Source of the DNA: Adiantum capillus-veneris
Taxonomy: Eukaryota; Streptophyta; Polypodiopsida; Polypodiales; Pteridaceae
NCBI GenBank assembly: GCA_014529385.2
Contig: CM043947.1
Coordinates: forward strand, 120,540,891 to 120,604,890
Direction: 5' to 3'
DNA: 64,000 nucleotides
The notes beneath the pieces were generated by a model that saw only the letters and a program-made list of their open reading frames with translations, was not told the origin of the DNA and searched no databases. Positions 54,736 to 64,000 of the stretch are shown here, piece by piece. The translations under genes were made by a program, and so were the position numbers. Position 1 is the first letter of the stretch; each line of letters starts with the position of its first letter.

Positions 54736-55935
54736 CTATGTGTGTAGATATGGTGATAGCCTTTCTCCAATAGGCCCCACTAACAACCTCCTTGTGAATT
54801 TACTTCTATTGCCCAACGATAGTCAGGTACACCTCGTATGACATAGATATGATACGCACATGGGGAAGTTCAGTCTTGCATTCGACCAAAAAAAGGATGC
54901 CACCTCAGCTGGACCCGCCATGCCCCTATAAATATGCATCGGATGCATTAACATTCGTATCAGAATGGAGGCCCCCCTTCAACCCGTTCCCATGAACGTA
55001 GGAGATGTTCAACATGCGAGAAGAGAGGAGAGGGCACATGAGCCTGCAAAGGCTGCCAAACATCTGGTACGTGGAGAATTCTGTTTTGGCCTGCAGCCTA
55101 CACCAAAGTCATCATCACTACGTGAGCAACATTAAGCGTTTAGCACCGATCGATTTCATGTGCATAAACACACATCCAGTGTGAGGAGGGTTCCGGGTGC
55201 CACCGGATGCAAGCCAGAGGTAGCATGTGCGCACTACAAGAGAGATAGGCAGGAGTGTGTGTTGGGTTGTTGGGGAGGGAGAGAGAGAGAGAGAGAGACG
55301 TGCATGCCTCCTCGGATTCCCCCTAATTTTTTTCTAGTATTGTGGGCCACATACATATTTGGCTAAAACTTATACAAAATTTTATCTTTTAACTTGCTTT
55401 TGGTTAGAACCCAACTTGAGGGTTTGTGTGTATTTTGTACAGAGAGAGATCACAATTGAATATCATCGAAGTATTGGCTGAAGACAAAGTTCATGAGTGA
55501 TTACCTGCTTGGCACTTTTGATAAGATAAACAAGGTGGGTATGGATGTGTGACTATTTCAGAGGACAAAACCATGATGGAGTTATTGGTCAATTTTGTGG
55601 AGTTCCAATTGTTGGAAGTGAAGTTAAATTAAACAAGGTAAAGTTTTTACGGTGGCCTTCAGAAGACAATATTTTTAGTTATATGTGTGTGTATGAGAGA
55701 GAGAGACTCATGGAGGGTTTGAAAAAACTCATTTAAAAAAACATCCAAAATTTTCTTTGGGGTAGATTCAAAGAGGAAATTTTACAAAATAATTGATTTT
55801 TTTGCAATTTTATTAGATTTTTTTAATTTTTCAAGAAGATTTTCTCTTTCTCCCTCCCTTTAGACAGCTAATTTAGATTTTCAATCGGCTCAAAGCTAAG
55901 TTGAGACACACTTTTTACGAACACTTTTGTGTGCA

Positions 55936-55983
<48 letters not shown>

Positions 55984-56740
55984 AAGAGAGAGACGGAGAT
56001 AGTGGTAGAAAAAACCCGCGGTCCAATGTATTTTAATCGGTTAAAATTGTAAAATCCCGATTAGATTTTGAGCTTGCCTTCAAGAAAACCAAGAAATTTA
56101 TACAAGTTTGTGTTATTACCGGCAAAAGAAGAAGAAATTCAAGTTTACCCTTATTTTCACATGTAGGAGAGAATCTATTTTTCTAGTGGAGGGAGGGAGA
56201 AGGAAAGGAACTTCTTTATACATTTTTAATGCCTCACATCAGCACGAATATAGAGACACCTTTAAAAAACACTAAAATGAAGAAAAAATCGTATTGTATC
56301 TAATCATATGGTGATAAAAAGACTAAAGTGCAAACAAAGGCTATATTACATTTAATGTGATAGTGAAACTATTGATGTGAGAGATTTGCACATTTTGTCC
56401 ACCACTCTTCTATGGCCTTCTTAGGCCAAAAACAACTTCAGATGCCTAATTGGGACAAAAGTTATCTATGCTTGTTTAGAGAATGTGGTCTGGACATCCG
56501 TAGAAAGGCACCAATTCATCTTTGTTTCTTTTGAGAATGCCGTCGATGTTACTCGGCTTGCATCTCGTGCACCGGCAAAATGACCTCCATCGTGGAAATT
56601 TTATAATCACATTCTCAATAATCTCGACATGGCATTGGAGAGATCACTTAATACAAGGTGGAATCGTCCATACGAATACAAATTGTGGGTATGTGCCAAG
56701 TATAGGTTTCTCCGCCCTTTTGAGCAAGGGAACAAAGAGG
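54733..56740. other. Intergenic with GA microsatellites, no gene recognised
   Basis: GA runs lie at 55278-55298 and 55946-55972. 'tataaatatgc' at 54926 followed by 'tCGTATCAGAatgg' near 54957 resembles the end of a Met-primed LTR, but the match to the primer site is poor. The dispersed repeat shared with 18905-19085 lies at 56035-56200. Small frames at 55545 and 56522 are unassigned. Confidence 0.4.
56035..56200. repeat. Dispersed repeat shared with 18905-19085
   Basis: Same orientation, with 'attaccggcaaaag' and 'acccttattttcac' as the best-kept phrases. Confidence 0.6.
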
Positions 56741-56747
56741 TAGATTT

Positions 56748-56754
56748 TATAAAG
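56748..56754 (+). promoter_or_regulatory. TATA box candidate for the NPF-like exon
   Basis: TATAAAG lies 128 bp before the ATG at 56876. A pyrimidine-rich stretch with 'tttctctctcgtcgctcaca' about 50 bp further on could hold the transcription start. Confidence 0.45.
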
Positions 56755-56875
56755 GCTCCTCTATTTGCTCTCCTCGTAACCATGCTGCTAGCCTCTAATT
56801 TCTCTCTCGTCGCTCACACAGAATATGCTCATGTGTGCAGGAAGACGATGAGAGAGAATTAGCGAATTCTGCGAC

Positions 56876-57137
56876 ATGGGTTCTGTTGATAGTCCTCCTT
56901 CTCCGCCTGCTATGGCTCCTGTTCATACTCCCCCTGCTGCTGTAGCTACGGCTATGGCTCCCATTGATACTCCGTCTCCTGCTGCTGCTGCTGTTGTTGA
57001 TAAGAGCGTTGAGAACTCTTCTGCTGCAAAGCTGAAGTTGGACCTGCAAAGCCCGAGCATGGTGTTAATAGATGCAGATGTACAGAAGGACAAATTTGAA
57101 GGAAAGGGCGGCTGGAAGACCTTGCCCTTTATCATCG

Positions 57138-57139
<2 letters not shown>
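56876..57139 (+). CDS. First exon of an NRT1/PTR-family (NPF) transporter-like gene
   Basis: The ATG at 56876 has a good context (gcgacATGGG). The 88-residue frame is Pro/Ala/Ser-rich at its N-terminus ('MGSVDSPPSPPAMAP'), then 'VIDADVQKDKFEGKGGWKT' in spirit, ending 'GGWKTLPFIIG'. That ending matches the conserved start of the first membrane helix of NPF proton-coupled nitrate/peptide transporters (..GGWK.MPFIIGNE..). A consensus 5' splice site (ATCG|GTAAGA) follows at 57138-57143, where NPF genes commonly have their first intron. No later NPF exon was found before 64000, where TE DNA begins. So this is either a gene with a very long intron or an orphan exon. Only about 11 residues carry the family signal. 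Confidence 0.5.

Positions 57140-57188
<49 letters not shown>
57140..57188. repeat. (GA)n microsatellite at the splice donor
   Basis: The GA run begins inside the GTAAGAGA donor and continues for about 48 bp. Confidence 0.95.
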
Positions 57189-57189
<1 letters not shown>

Positions 57190-57344
57190 CCTTTAGCACA
57201 TTTTGCCATGCGGCCAGTTAGCTGCCATCAGTAAAACTGTGGAATATACCGTGGCCGACCGACAATCTTGAGCACGTAGGCAGTCGACTACTTGTTTATG
57301 GAGCGAAGGATGTTGATTGGTTGGAAAGGAGGCGCTCGAGTTCA

Positions 57345-57431
57345 CTGGAAGAGGTGAGGCTTTGGCTACAACGGCCAGCCAGCCACTTGGCGGCCATAAA
57401 AAGCGTGTGCCATGTCGGCGCTAAGTGCTCG

Positions 57432-57472
<41 letters not shown>
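57345..57472. repeat. Repeat unit ending in (GA)n, copy 1
   Basis: 'ggctacaacggccagcc' through 'ggccataaaaagcgtg' and 'gtgctcgtgctgagagag' recur at 57637-57816. Both units end in a GA microsatellite (57436-57472 here). Confidence 0.8.
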
Positions 57473-57473
<1 letters not shown>

Positions 57474-57636
57474 CTAACGTAGTCCTTAGTCTTAAAGACC
57501 TCGAGTTTTGAGCTCAAGGTCAAGAGCTAACGTAATAACCAATCTACCACACTTGGGGTAACCATAGCATGCTTAGTTTCTTTGATATTCAACCTATAAG
57601 TTTGGGATTCACCTATAAATTTGAAGTAGAGAGATC

Positions 57637-57753
57637 GTGAGGTGAGACTTGGGCTACAACGGCCAGCCGTCGACTACTTGGTGGCCATAAAAAGTGTGCG
57701 CCACACAAGTACGCATCCCTACAAGATTCGAAATTGCTAGCTGGCTGTGCTCT

Positions 57754-57816
<63 letters not shown>
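57637..57816. repeat. Repeat unit ending in (GA)n, copy 2
   Basis: Same unit as at 57345 with an extra roughly 40 bp before the GA run (57758-57816). Confidence 0.8.
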
Positions 57817-57818
<2 letters not shown>

Positions 57819-58570
57819 ACTACATGGGCCTCATAAAGATGGAATCTGATGCAAAAAAATTATATAGTGTAGGTCTTACCTCCAAACTATAAGGTTTGGG
57901 GTAGTGTTCAAACACTTACAATTGCAAGGTTATCATTGTCTTTTGGGAACTTCGTTAGGGTCTCATCTTTAATGCATTAATGTTTTTGTTTTTCTTTAAT
58001 GATGGTGCGCATGGTTTTTGAGCTAGGTTTTGCTCTGCTGTTCGTTGTTTTTCTTGCTGTTGCCATAGTTGCTGCTGCAAGTTGCCTATAAAGTACATGG
58101 GAATTATGTGGTGATTTTGAAAAGAGTTTATTGTAGGTAGCTTTCTTGCTTCATTCCACATGTGATAAAAAGGCCACATAACATGTGGGCTAGGCCTAAT
58201 AGCATATGACTATTTTGTCTCATGTGGGTATAGCTTTGTAGGTTTCATAGAAAAATGTGACTATGCACTTTATGGTGCCTGCTTGGCTTTTTAGGGAGTG
58301 TTCACGCTATGAGTGTAAGCTAAGGCTTACCCAACAACTGTGGATGCTTGTGGTATGAGCAAGGTATCACTGTTCGCAACTCCTAGATACCAACAAACTA
58401 GAGAATCCTTTTGTTTTTGTTTTTGAACATTGGGGCCACCACATGATTAGGGCTGTGTGTTGTTAAGCCGGTTATTCTTTGGACACAAATTTCAACTCAA
58501 TAATGTGCGCACATGAAAAGCTTGAACATGAATTGTAGGCACTTCAAAGAAAGGTGGGCTATCTCCGTAT
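57817..58570. other. No gene recognised
   Basis: If the NPF-like exon is real this would be intronic. No exon-like conserved stretch is seen. Confidence 0.35.
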
Positions 58571-58748
58571 GTTGGGGTCAGAGACGGACGTGCTTTTACC
58601 TCGGGCTGGACGTTTGGTGTCCGACCACCCACTGATGCATCTCTTATTCATTCTATGTATACATGAATAAGGACCTCCTCGCTTGAGACTTGCTCCACCC
58701 CATGCATGGTCTCCTTCCTACACTGCACGCATGCATTGCGCACTCACA
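58571..58748 (+). mobile_element. Probable short LTR before Met primer site
   Basis: The right edge ..CACTCACA is fixed by the primer site two bases later. The left edge (TGTTGGGGTCAG) is a guess because no second copy is in view. If right, it is a third short-LTR, TRIM-like element. Confidence 0.4.
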
Positions 58749-58750
58749 AT

Positions 58751-58762
58751 TGGTATCAGAGC
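58751..58762 (+). other. Primer-binding site (initiator Met)
   Basis: TGGTATCAGAGC, exact, followed by 'ataggtg', similar to the 'ataggggag' after the primer site at 43526. Confidence 0.88.
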
Positions 58763-59587
58763 ATAGGTGTGGGTACTTCTCCTTCTTTGCAGCATTAGCC
58801 TCTTCCCGACGAACTCTCGACTGCCTTCTTCGCAAAAGCTCGGAGCTTCCATTGCTATGGAAGCATAGTGAGGAGTGGTGGGAAAGGAAGCGAGCTTGAG
58901 AGGCGAGCTCAGGCGTAGACGGCAACAGGCTTCGTTGGTGGTGTGTGCATGAGATCTAGGAGGAGCTAAGGTTTGAGAGACCTTTGGTTCAAAAGCTCTG
59001 GAGTGGAAATTGGAGGAGGAAATGAGTTGAGCAGTGTGAGAAGTCGACAATCGACTTGGAGCAAAAAGAGCACACAGATCGATTGTGTAGCTGGTGGGAA
59101 CATTGGAAGCCCAAGTAATCAAGCCATCGCAGGAACCTTAGGAGGCTTGGAGTTACGCCACAGCAAGCAATTCAAAGCTTAGAAGGGGAAGGTAGATTTG
59201 TAAAAAGAGGGAAAGGAGCAGATGGGAAGCTTTTAAGTTGAACCTTAGCTTTGGAAAGGCTTCAACAATCAGGCATAGGCCTAGAGGCAGCGCCTTTTAA
59301 AAGAGAAGAGAGGAGACAAATGAAAGAAACGTTGGGCTTGGAACTGCCTTGGTCGCATGGATGCTCAATGCAGATGCACAAACTGAGGAGTGCTACAGTC
59401 AAGGGAAGTGCAACAGAAAGCAGCAAGAGAGAGTGGAGCTTGCTTTTGCAAGGAAAGCAGTGTGTGCGGGGAGCTCGGCTCAACACACACGCAAGGAAAG
59501 TCAACTTTGGAGGACCTCCTCAACAAACCAAACCTACATAGCTTAGTAAGTCAGACTAGGGTTTGAAAATACGAAATCATAACTGAT
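58763..59587. other. Interior of short-LTR element, no gene recognised
   Basis: One plus-strand frame (59251-59541, 'MERLQQSGIGLEAAPFKREE') is open but unassigned. Confidence 0.35.
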
Positions 59588-59998
59588 ATGGGCAAAACAA
59601 TTCACGTTGATATTGTTGGTGAAGGGCTGTTGAAAAAACATGTCGTGCTTGGCAATGCCATGGTCGACATGTATGCTACATGTAGTGTACTTCAGAAAGC
59701 ACAACGAGTGCTTGAGGAACTTCTTGTCCGGAAGACGGTCTCTTAGAACGCAGTGATTGTGGGACATGCCCAACAGGGGCAGGGCCAGGCAGCCCTGGGC
59801 TGTTTTCAGCAGATGCAAAGCGAGGGCATCTCTCCAGATGCATTCACCTAGGCTTGCATGCGGCACTATGCAAAACAATGTTATGGGCAAAAGAATTCAC
59901 GATGATATTGTTACTCAGGGGTTGTTGAAAAAAGACGGCGTGCTTGGCAATGCCTGGATCGACATGTATGCCAAACGTATAGGGCCAGGAAGTACTGG
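59588..59998 (+). pseudogene. Pentatricopeptide repeat (PLS-type PPR) pseudogene fragment
   Basis: 'GKTIHVDIVGEGLLKK', 'VVLGNAMVDMYATCSVLQKA', 'RVLEELLVRKTVS', a stop (59744-59746, TAG for the usual Trp TGG), 'NAVIVGHAQQGQGQAALGCF', 'QQMQSEGISPDAFT', a stop. Then a second round starts at 59883 with 'GKRIHDDIVTQGLLKKD' and 'VLGNAWIDMYAK'. This is about one and a third PLS repeat triplets of a plant organelle RNA-binding PPR protein. The two rounds are 295 bp apart instead of a multiple of three, giving a frameshift. The fragment ends at the presumed LTR edge near 59999. Confidence 0.85.
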
Positions 59999-61475
59999 TG
60001 TCACCAGCGTGTGACTACTATCTATCCTTTTTGTTGATTTCTTTCTTATTATCTATTTACTTTCACTTTTTGGAAACACCCCTCGGGAAATCTAACTGCC
60101 CTGCATTGCATAGCTAGTGTGGAACTGTCCAGAGGGAGTCCAGGCCTGAGGGCAAGAGAGCACTAAGGTTGGACAAGGACTATGGTTAGCCAAGTGGGGT
60201 CATTGACTAGCCAAAGTGGAATCCTTTGCTACAGAGGCTACATTTCAGTTCTGGATGTGGCCGCAGTGTACAAAGAGGGTCGGATGACCTAGAAAGATAC
60301 AATGGCAGCATCTCCTAAAATTTAGGGAACTGCTATTTTGGGACCTGAAAATGTCTTCGCGTCATTACGTGCAGTTTGACATGGGGATCATTTTGTTACT
60401 CTGTGGCCAAGTCAACAGAGGCTGCAGGTGAGATATTTTTAGACCCGAGGGTCTAAAGCGGGAAAATGCACAAATGAGTGACACTTGGCACTTTGAGGCC
60501 AGTTTACTACTTATAGAGAAGGCAAAAACGTGATTTATAGTGGGGAGGCTCATTTTGCAAGTCTCTGTCACAGGTTAAGAGCTATGGAGTGCTTGCTTTC
60601 CCTCTTATGCACAGTGCGGTGCCAGGAGTGATGCCCTGCACGCTACGCACTGCCCTCTCTCTCCCCTTTGGCAGTATGTTATGCCCCTCTAGTGGGCTCT
60701 TCATTTGACCAATGTACAGTTGTGTGGGTTCATGCGCGATTGCCGAGGCAAGAGCCTCTTGCACAGGTACTGGATTAGCTAGCGGCTAATCCCCCCGCAG
60801 GTACAGGTGAATTCGGAGAGGTTTCACGCCAGAAATCTCGTCCGATTCAAAGGGCAAGTAGCCCTACAGGTGCGGGAGCTCGAGGACTTGCTAGGGATGC
60901 GACCGGCACGCGAAACGGAGCCCGAAACAGTGAATTACAGCCTGCTGTGTATTTTTGCAGGTTTAGGGTTTTGGCCCTAAACGGACCCTAATACCCCCAG
61001 GAGGTTCGGGGACGCAAGGGGACCGCTGTACAGGTGATCTGGCGCATTTTCAGGGCTGAAAACAGAGAATTCAGCGTGCTGCAGATTCTCGCCAGGTTTT
61101 GCAAAGTGCCCGTAGGCGTCGGGAAAGTCAGTCAATGCGTGGGAATACTGACCGTGAAAGGTTCTAGTACAGTTATGCTGCCGAAATCGGGCTGGAACAG
61201 TGGAAATTCAGCCGAGTTTGTGCGGGGCAGCTTGTAGGAACCACAGCGTTTATTCCCTCTTTTGAACAATAAAGAAATACCGAAAGGGGCGCCTAAGCTA
61301 GGGGCCAATCTGGTGTCTGTCCACTCATACAGGTGCAATCTAGCAGCCTGTATCCCTCTCCCCTTTGTTGTGTCTTGAAAGTACAGGTAAAATAGACGAC
61401 TAATAATGGGTGAAAGCTAAATCAAGGTTTAAAGTAAAGTCTACCGCCCTTTTTGGATTGAACAGGCCGGTTTCA
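59999..61475 (+). repeat. Presumed 5' LTR of Ty3/gypsy element continuing past the window
   Basis: Bounds are inferred: TGTCACC at 59999 at the break in the PPR frame, and ..CCGGTTTCA just before a primer-site-like TGG at 61476. It contains recurring 'acaggtg' phrases (60766, 60802, 60879, 61032, 61330). The partner LTR would lie beyond 64000. Confidence 0.45.
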
Positions 61476-61494
61476 TGGTTCCATCGACGGGATT
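61476..61494 (+). other. Primer-binding site candidate (non-Met tRNA)
   Basis: TGGTTCCATCGACGGGATT reads as the complement of a tRNA end: CCA, acceptor strand, then a T-stem/T-loop half (AATCCCGTCG). The tRNA was not identified. Confidence 0.5.
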
Positions 61495-61583
61495 AAATCA
61501 CTTTTTCCCATAGAAGTGAGCCTTGGTCAGTTTTGGGCTTGAAGACACAGGGGATCATAGACGAGACACAGGGAATTGTAATT

Positions 61584-64000
61584 ATGGCTGACAGACCAGA
61601 TGATGTGACTGAAGAGGTTTCCTCTTCACAGGGTCAACAGACACATGAAGTGGGTGAGTCCTCAAGACCACCACAGACAGATGACGATATATTCAGGACC
61701 CAGTTGGCTACTGCTGTGGCTATGTTCACACAAGTAATGCAGAACCCGAGGTTTTTAGCCTTTCTGCAACCTCTTGTTCCGTTTCAGCAAGTTGGGTCAC
61801 TGGATCATATTCAAAAGCCTGTTAAGGCTCGAGCACAGGTGATTCATACCGCACAGTCAATGGAAACACCTGTACACTTGACGGAGAACATGCAGTCTCC
61901 ACAACGTATGCCTAAGATGCAAGAACAGGTGGCTGAGATGCCAGTTTTTCAAGCTGTACCAATTCAGCCCGCCACCTTTCAACAGCCTATAGCTGGTTCT
62001 AATGGGCAGGGAAGCAACTTACAGGCTATGCAACAGGTCTTCCCACCACCTTCAGTACACCCTGGCTATTTTGGAGGTGGATCGGTATTCCAGAGCATGG
62101 CTGGTCATGCACCTGGAAATCAGTTTTACACGCCAGGAACAGTGTTTGCGGGTGCTCAAACGATGATGCCTAACCCCATGTACAGTGTCATGGGTATGCA
62201 ACCAGGGTTTCAAAGCACTCGGGGACAATTTGGGATGCCACAAGCAAATTTTGGTATGGCTGGAATTACAAATCAGCAGCCAAATATGGCGTTTCCAAGT
62301 CAAGTTAATAGCGGCCAAGGAACACAGATGAACCCTAATAGTGTTCCCATGTTTCAGTCACTTCCATATGACAATTTAACGCCGCTGGAGAGGCCAACTC
62401 CGTACAAAGAAGGTGGCAAAGGTGTGTCATTCACGACCTTTACAGGGTTTGATGACAGGAAGAAGGCTCTTTCATTCCTCCAGCAGTTTGATAAGGCCTA
62501 TGCAGGGGGAAACTTTACAGAGGCTTCAAAGGTCCGCAAGGCAGCCACTTTCTTGACAGGGAATGCGGGACAATGGTGGACAACTTTATTGCTTCAAGGG
62601 CAAGCTCCGTCCACATGGATTTACTTCAAGCAGATTTTTGCAGCAGCATGGTTATCTGATGATTTTGAAGCAGATGTCATGACAGAATGGCACCAGCTAA
62701 ATGCTGCCACTTGCAGAAATCTGGATGATTACAATCGGAAGTTTTGGAAAGCTCTACTTCCAGTAACTTCCTATAGGTTTGTGCCATTGACAGAACAGAT
62801 TGAAAAATACTGTTGTGGCCTACCCAAAGGATTGAGAAAATACTGCACGAAGACAAAAGTCACTACTTTGACGCAGCTCATCGAGGTAGCAAACACTGGC
62901 AATGGTTTGCTCAAGGGAGAAGATTGTGAATTTAACACTGGCGTCAAGGCAGGATCAGGCAAGAAAAATTCAGCCAAGAAGCACGTTCCCAATGAGGCTC
63001 CTAAAGGGACTCAGGAGTCGGCCAACACAGGGAAAGACAAAGCTACGGCTGAATCAGAAAAAGGACCAGCAAAGAAATGGAAAAGACGTTTTCCTCGCAA
63101 GTCAGAAGAGCAAAAGAAGGTCCTAAGGACAGAGAACAAATGCTTTATATGTGAGCAGCCTGGCCACATTGCTTACAATTGTCCTACAAAGAAAAGGCCA
63201 GCTGATTCTGAAGACAAGGAAGACAAGAAAGGAAAGAAGCCCATGGCTGGTCTAGTGCCAGATATGGTGGGCGACAAGCCAAATTCAGATGCAAGTGAGC
63301 TTTGCAGAGCATGGGGAAAGGTTAGGGATCAAACAGTGCTTATCTTCTTTGATCCAGGTGCCAAAGCCAACTTCATTTCCCCAGAATTGGCTTCAAAGTT
63401 GGGAATCAGACCTGAAGAGATGGGGTATACAGCAGAGGCAGGTTTGGCATGTCCTGGCCATACAGAGGCTGTGACACCCATCATCGGAAAGTTGCGTCTA
63501 CATATCCAGTCCTATGTAGATGCTGAAGAATTTTACATCATGCCACTGGACGGATGTGATGTGTTGTTAGGTATTCCTTGGTTATTTCGTGTACAGGGAA
63601 TCATGGATGCCTACAACAAAAAGATCACTGTACAGGGCAGGGGAAAGACTCACATTCTGGATGTAAAGCTTAAAGGGGAGTCTATTCCTACTGTATCAGC
63701 TTCTGTTATTACTTCTGTAATGAAAAAGCATCTTTCTGCGTACTTGGTTTTTGCACGTGAAGTGTCAGATTGTGATGAATCAAATTTATCTGTGCTAGAT
63801 AAAGAAAGGTCAATGTTTTTACAACAGTATAGTGACTGTTTTTCCGATTCATTACCGTCTCAATTACCGCCAGAGAGACCCGAGGACCATGCGATAGATT
63901 TGGTGCCAGGCAGTAGCCCACCAAATAAGCCTCCGTACAGGGTTAGTGCGGCTCAGCAGAAAGAGATAATGGGCCAAGTACAGGAGCTGTTAGAAAAGGG
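61584..64000 (+). CDS. Ty3/gypsy gag-pol polyprotein (gag, zinc knuckle, protease, start of RT), cut by window end
   Basis: One uninterrupted frame of 805 codons starts at ATG 61584, with a stop upstream at 61494, and is still open at 64000. In order: a Gln/Met/Pro-rich N-terminus (to about residue 270); the gag capsid domain ('RKKALSFLQQFDKAYAGG', 'GNAGQWWTTLLLQG'; residues about 280-450); a basic linker; the zinc knuckle C-F-I-C-E-Q-P-G-H-I-A-Y-N-C (63141-63182); protease 'LIFFDPGAKANFISPEL' (Asp at 63351, D-P-G-A) and 'DGCDVLLGIPWL'; and an RT lead-in 'NKPPYRVSAAQQKEIMGQVQ'. No stop or frameshift is seen in 2.4 kb, so this is the best-preserved coding region in the window and may be a recently active element. 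Its gag resembles the relic at 31464-32162. Confidence 0.92.
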   Translation, partial: MADRPDDVTEEVSSSQGQQTHEVGESSRPPQTDDDIFRTQLATAVAMFTQVMQNPRFLAFLQPLVPFQQVGSLDHIQKPVKARAQVIHTAQSMETPVHLTENMQSPQRMPKMQEQVAEMPVFQAVPIQPATFQQPIAGSNGQGSNLQAMQQVFPPPSVHPGYFGGGSVFQSMAGHAPGNQFYTPGTVFAGAQTMMPNPMYSVMGMQPGFQSTRGQFGMPQANFGMAGITNQQPNMAFPSQVNSGQGTQMNPNSVPMFQSLPYDNLTPLERPTPYKEGGKGVSFTTFTGFDDRKKALSFLQQFDKAYAGGNFTEASKVRKAATFLTGNAGQWWTTLLLQGQAPSTWIYFKQIFAAAWLSDDFEADVMTEWHQLNAATCRNLDDYNRKFWKALLPVTSYRFVPLTEQIEKYCCGLPKGLRKYCTKTKVTTLTQLIEVANTGNGLLKGEDCEFNTGVKAGSGKKNSAKKHVPNEAPKGTQESANTGKDKATAESEKGPAKKWKRRFPRKSEEQKKVLRTENKCFICEQPGHIAYNCPTKKRPADSEDKEDKKGKKPMAGLVPDMVGDKPNSDASELCRAWGKVRDQTVLIFFDPGAKANFISPELASKLGIRPEEMGYTAEAGLACPGHTEAVTPIIGKLRLHIQSYVDAEEFYIMPLDGCDVLLGIPWLFRVQGIMDAYNKKITVQGRGKTHILDVKLKGESIPTVSASVITSVMKKHLSAYLVFAREVSDCDESNLSVLDKERSMFLQQYSDCFSDSLPSQLPPERPEDHAIDLVPGSSPPNKPPYRVSAAQQKEIMGQVQELLEK

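Noticed and set aside
54926-54970. Another Met-primed LTR end (TATAAATA, then GTATCAGA)
   Set aside because: The primer-site match is too short and no LTR copy is found.

Overview
This window is plant nuclear DNA made almost entirely of nested, decayed transposable elements. The evidence is Ty3/gypsy, Copia, LINE, Helitron-type and MITE-like sequence, one first-exon-like piece of an NRT1/PTR-family (NPF) transporter, and a broken pentatricopeptide-repeat (PPR) gene. The PLS-type PPR wording, the many GA/CT and GT microsatellites and the intergenic TE load would fit a fern or another seed-free vascular plant. That placement is an inference. No complete host gene is visible.

Left part (1-16.3 kb). 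A Rep (HUH) fragment of a Helitron-like gene lies on the minus strand at 1256-2408 and ends at a short LTR at 2409-2553. A diverged pair of 1.2-1.4 kb direct repeats follows (2.8-6.4 kb). Next comes a Pif1-type helicase fused to an apurinic-like (EEP) endonuclease domain, which is the Helentron/Helitron2 architecture. It is cut in two by an 8-kb Ty3/gypsy element of the Tat type (6711-14660, LTRs about 1.2 kb, two RNase H domains, internally decayed).

Middle (16.3-33 kb). There is intergenic sequence with weak Copia and SINE-like traces, two 48-bp palindromes, a 135-bp near-perfect hairpin and a short inverted array of a 173-bp satellite. Then comes a four-level nest: a minus-strand gypsy gag/protease remnant (flanks 22.3 and 30.4-32.7 kb) contains a non-autonomous LTR element (22518-30428, TSD GTTCG). 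That element contains an opposite-strand non-autonomous LTR element (24976-28631, TSD CAGCG), which contains a 245-bp MITE (26049-26293, 9-bp TSD).

Right part (33-64 kb). It holds low-information intergenic DNA and a second Helitron-like fragment (N-terminal region, plus strand, 41.5-43.4 kb) that ends at the LTR of a short-LTR, TRIM-like element. It also holds a related TRIM-like LTR at 46.2 kb, a Copia RT/RNase H flanked by oppositely oriented LTRs, a LINE RT piece, six copies of the 173-bp satellite, a second MITE copy, the NPF-like exon with its TATA box, the PPR pseudogene, and finally a gypsy element whose gag-protease frame is open from 61584 to the window end.

Most notable: the Helitron-like halves at 1.3-2.4 kb (minus) and 41.5-43.4 kb (plus) abut the two ends of the same short LTR at the same target (CTAAC). 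They look like the two sides of one insertion, now 41 kb apart and in opposite orientation. All calls were made by eye from sequence; family names rest on remembered motifs, not on searches.
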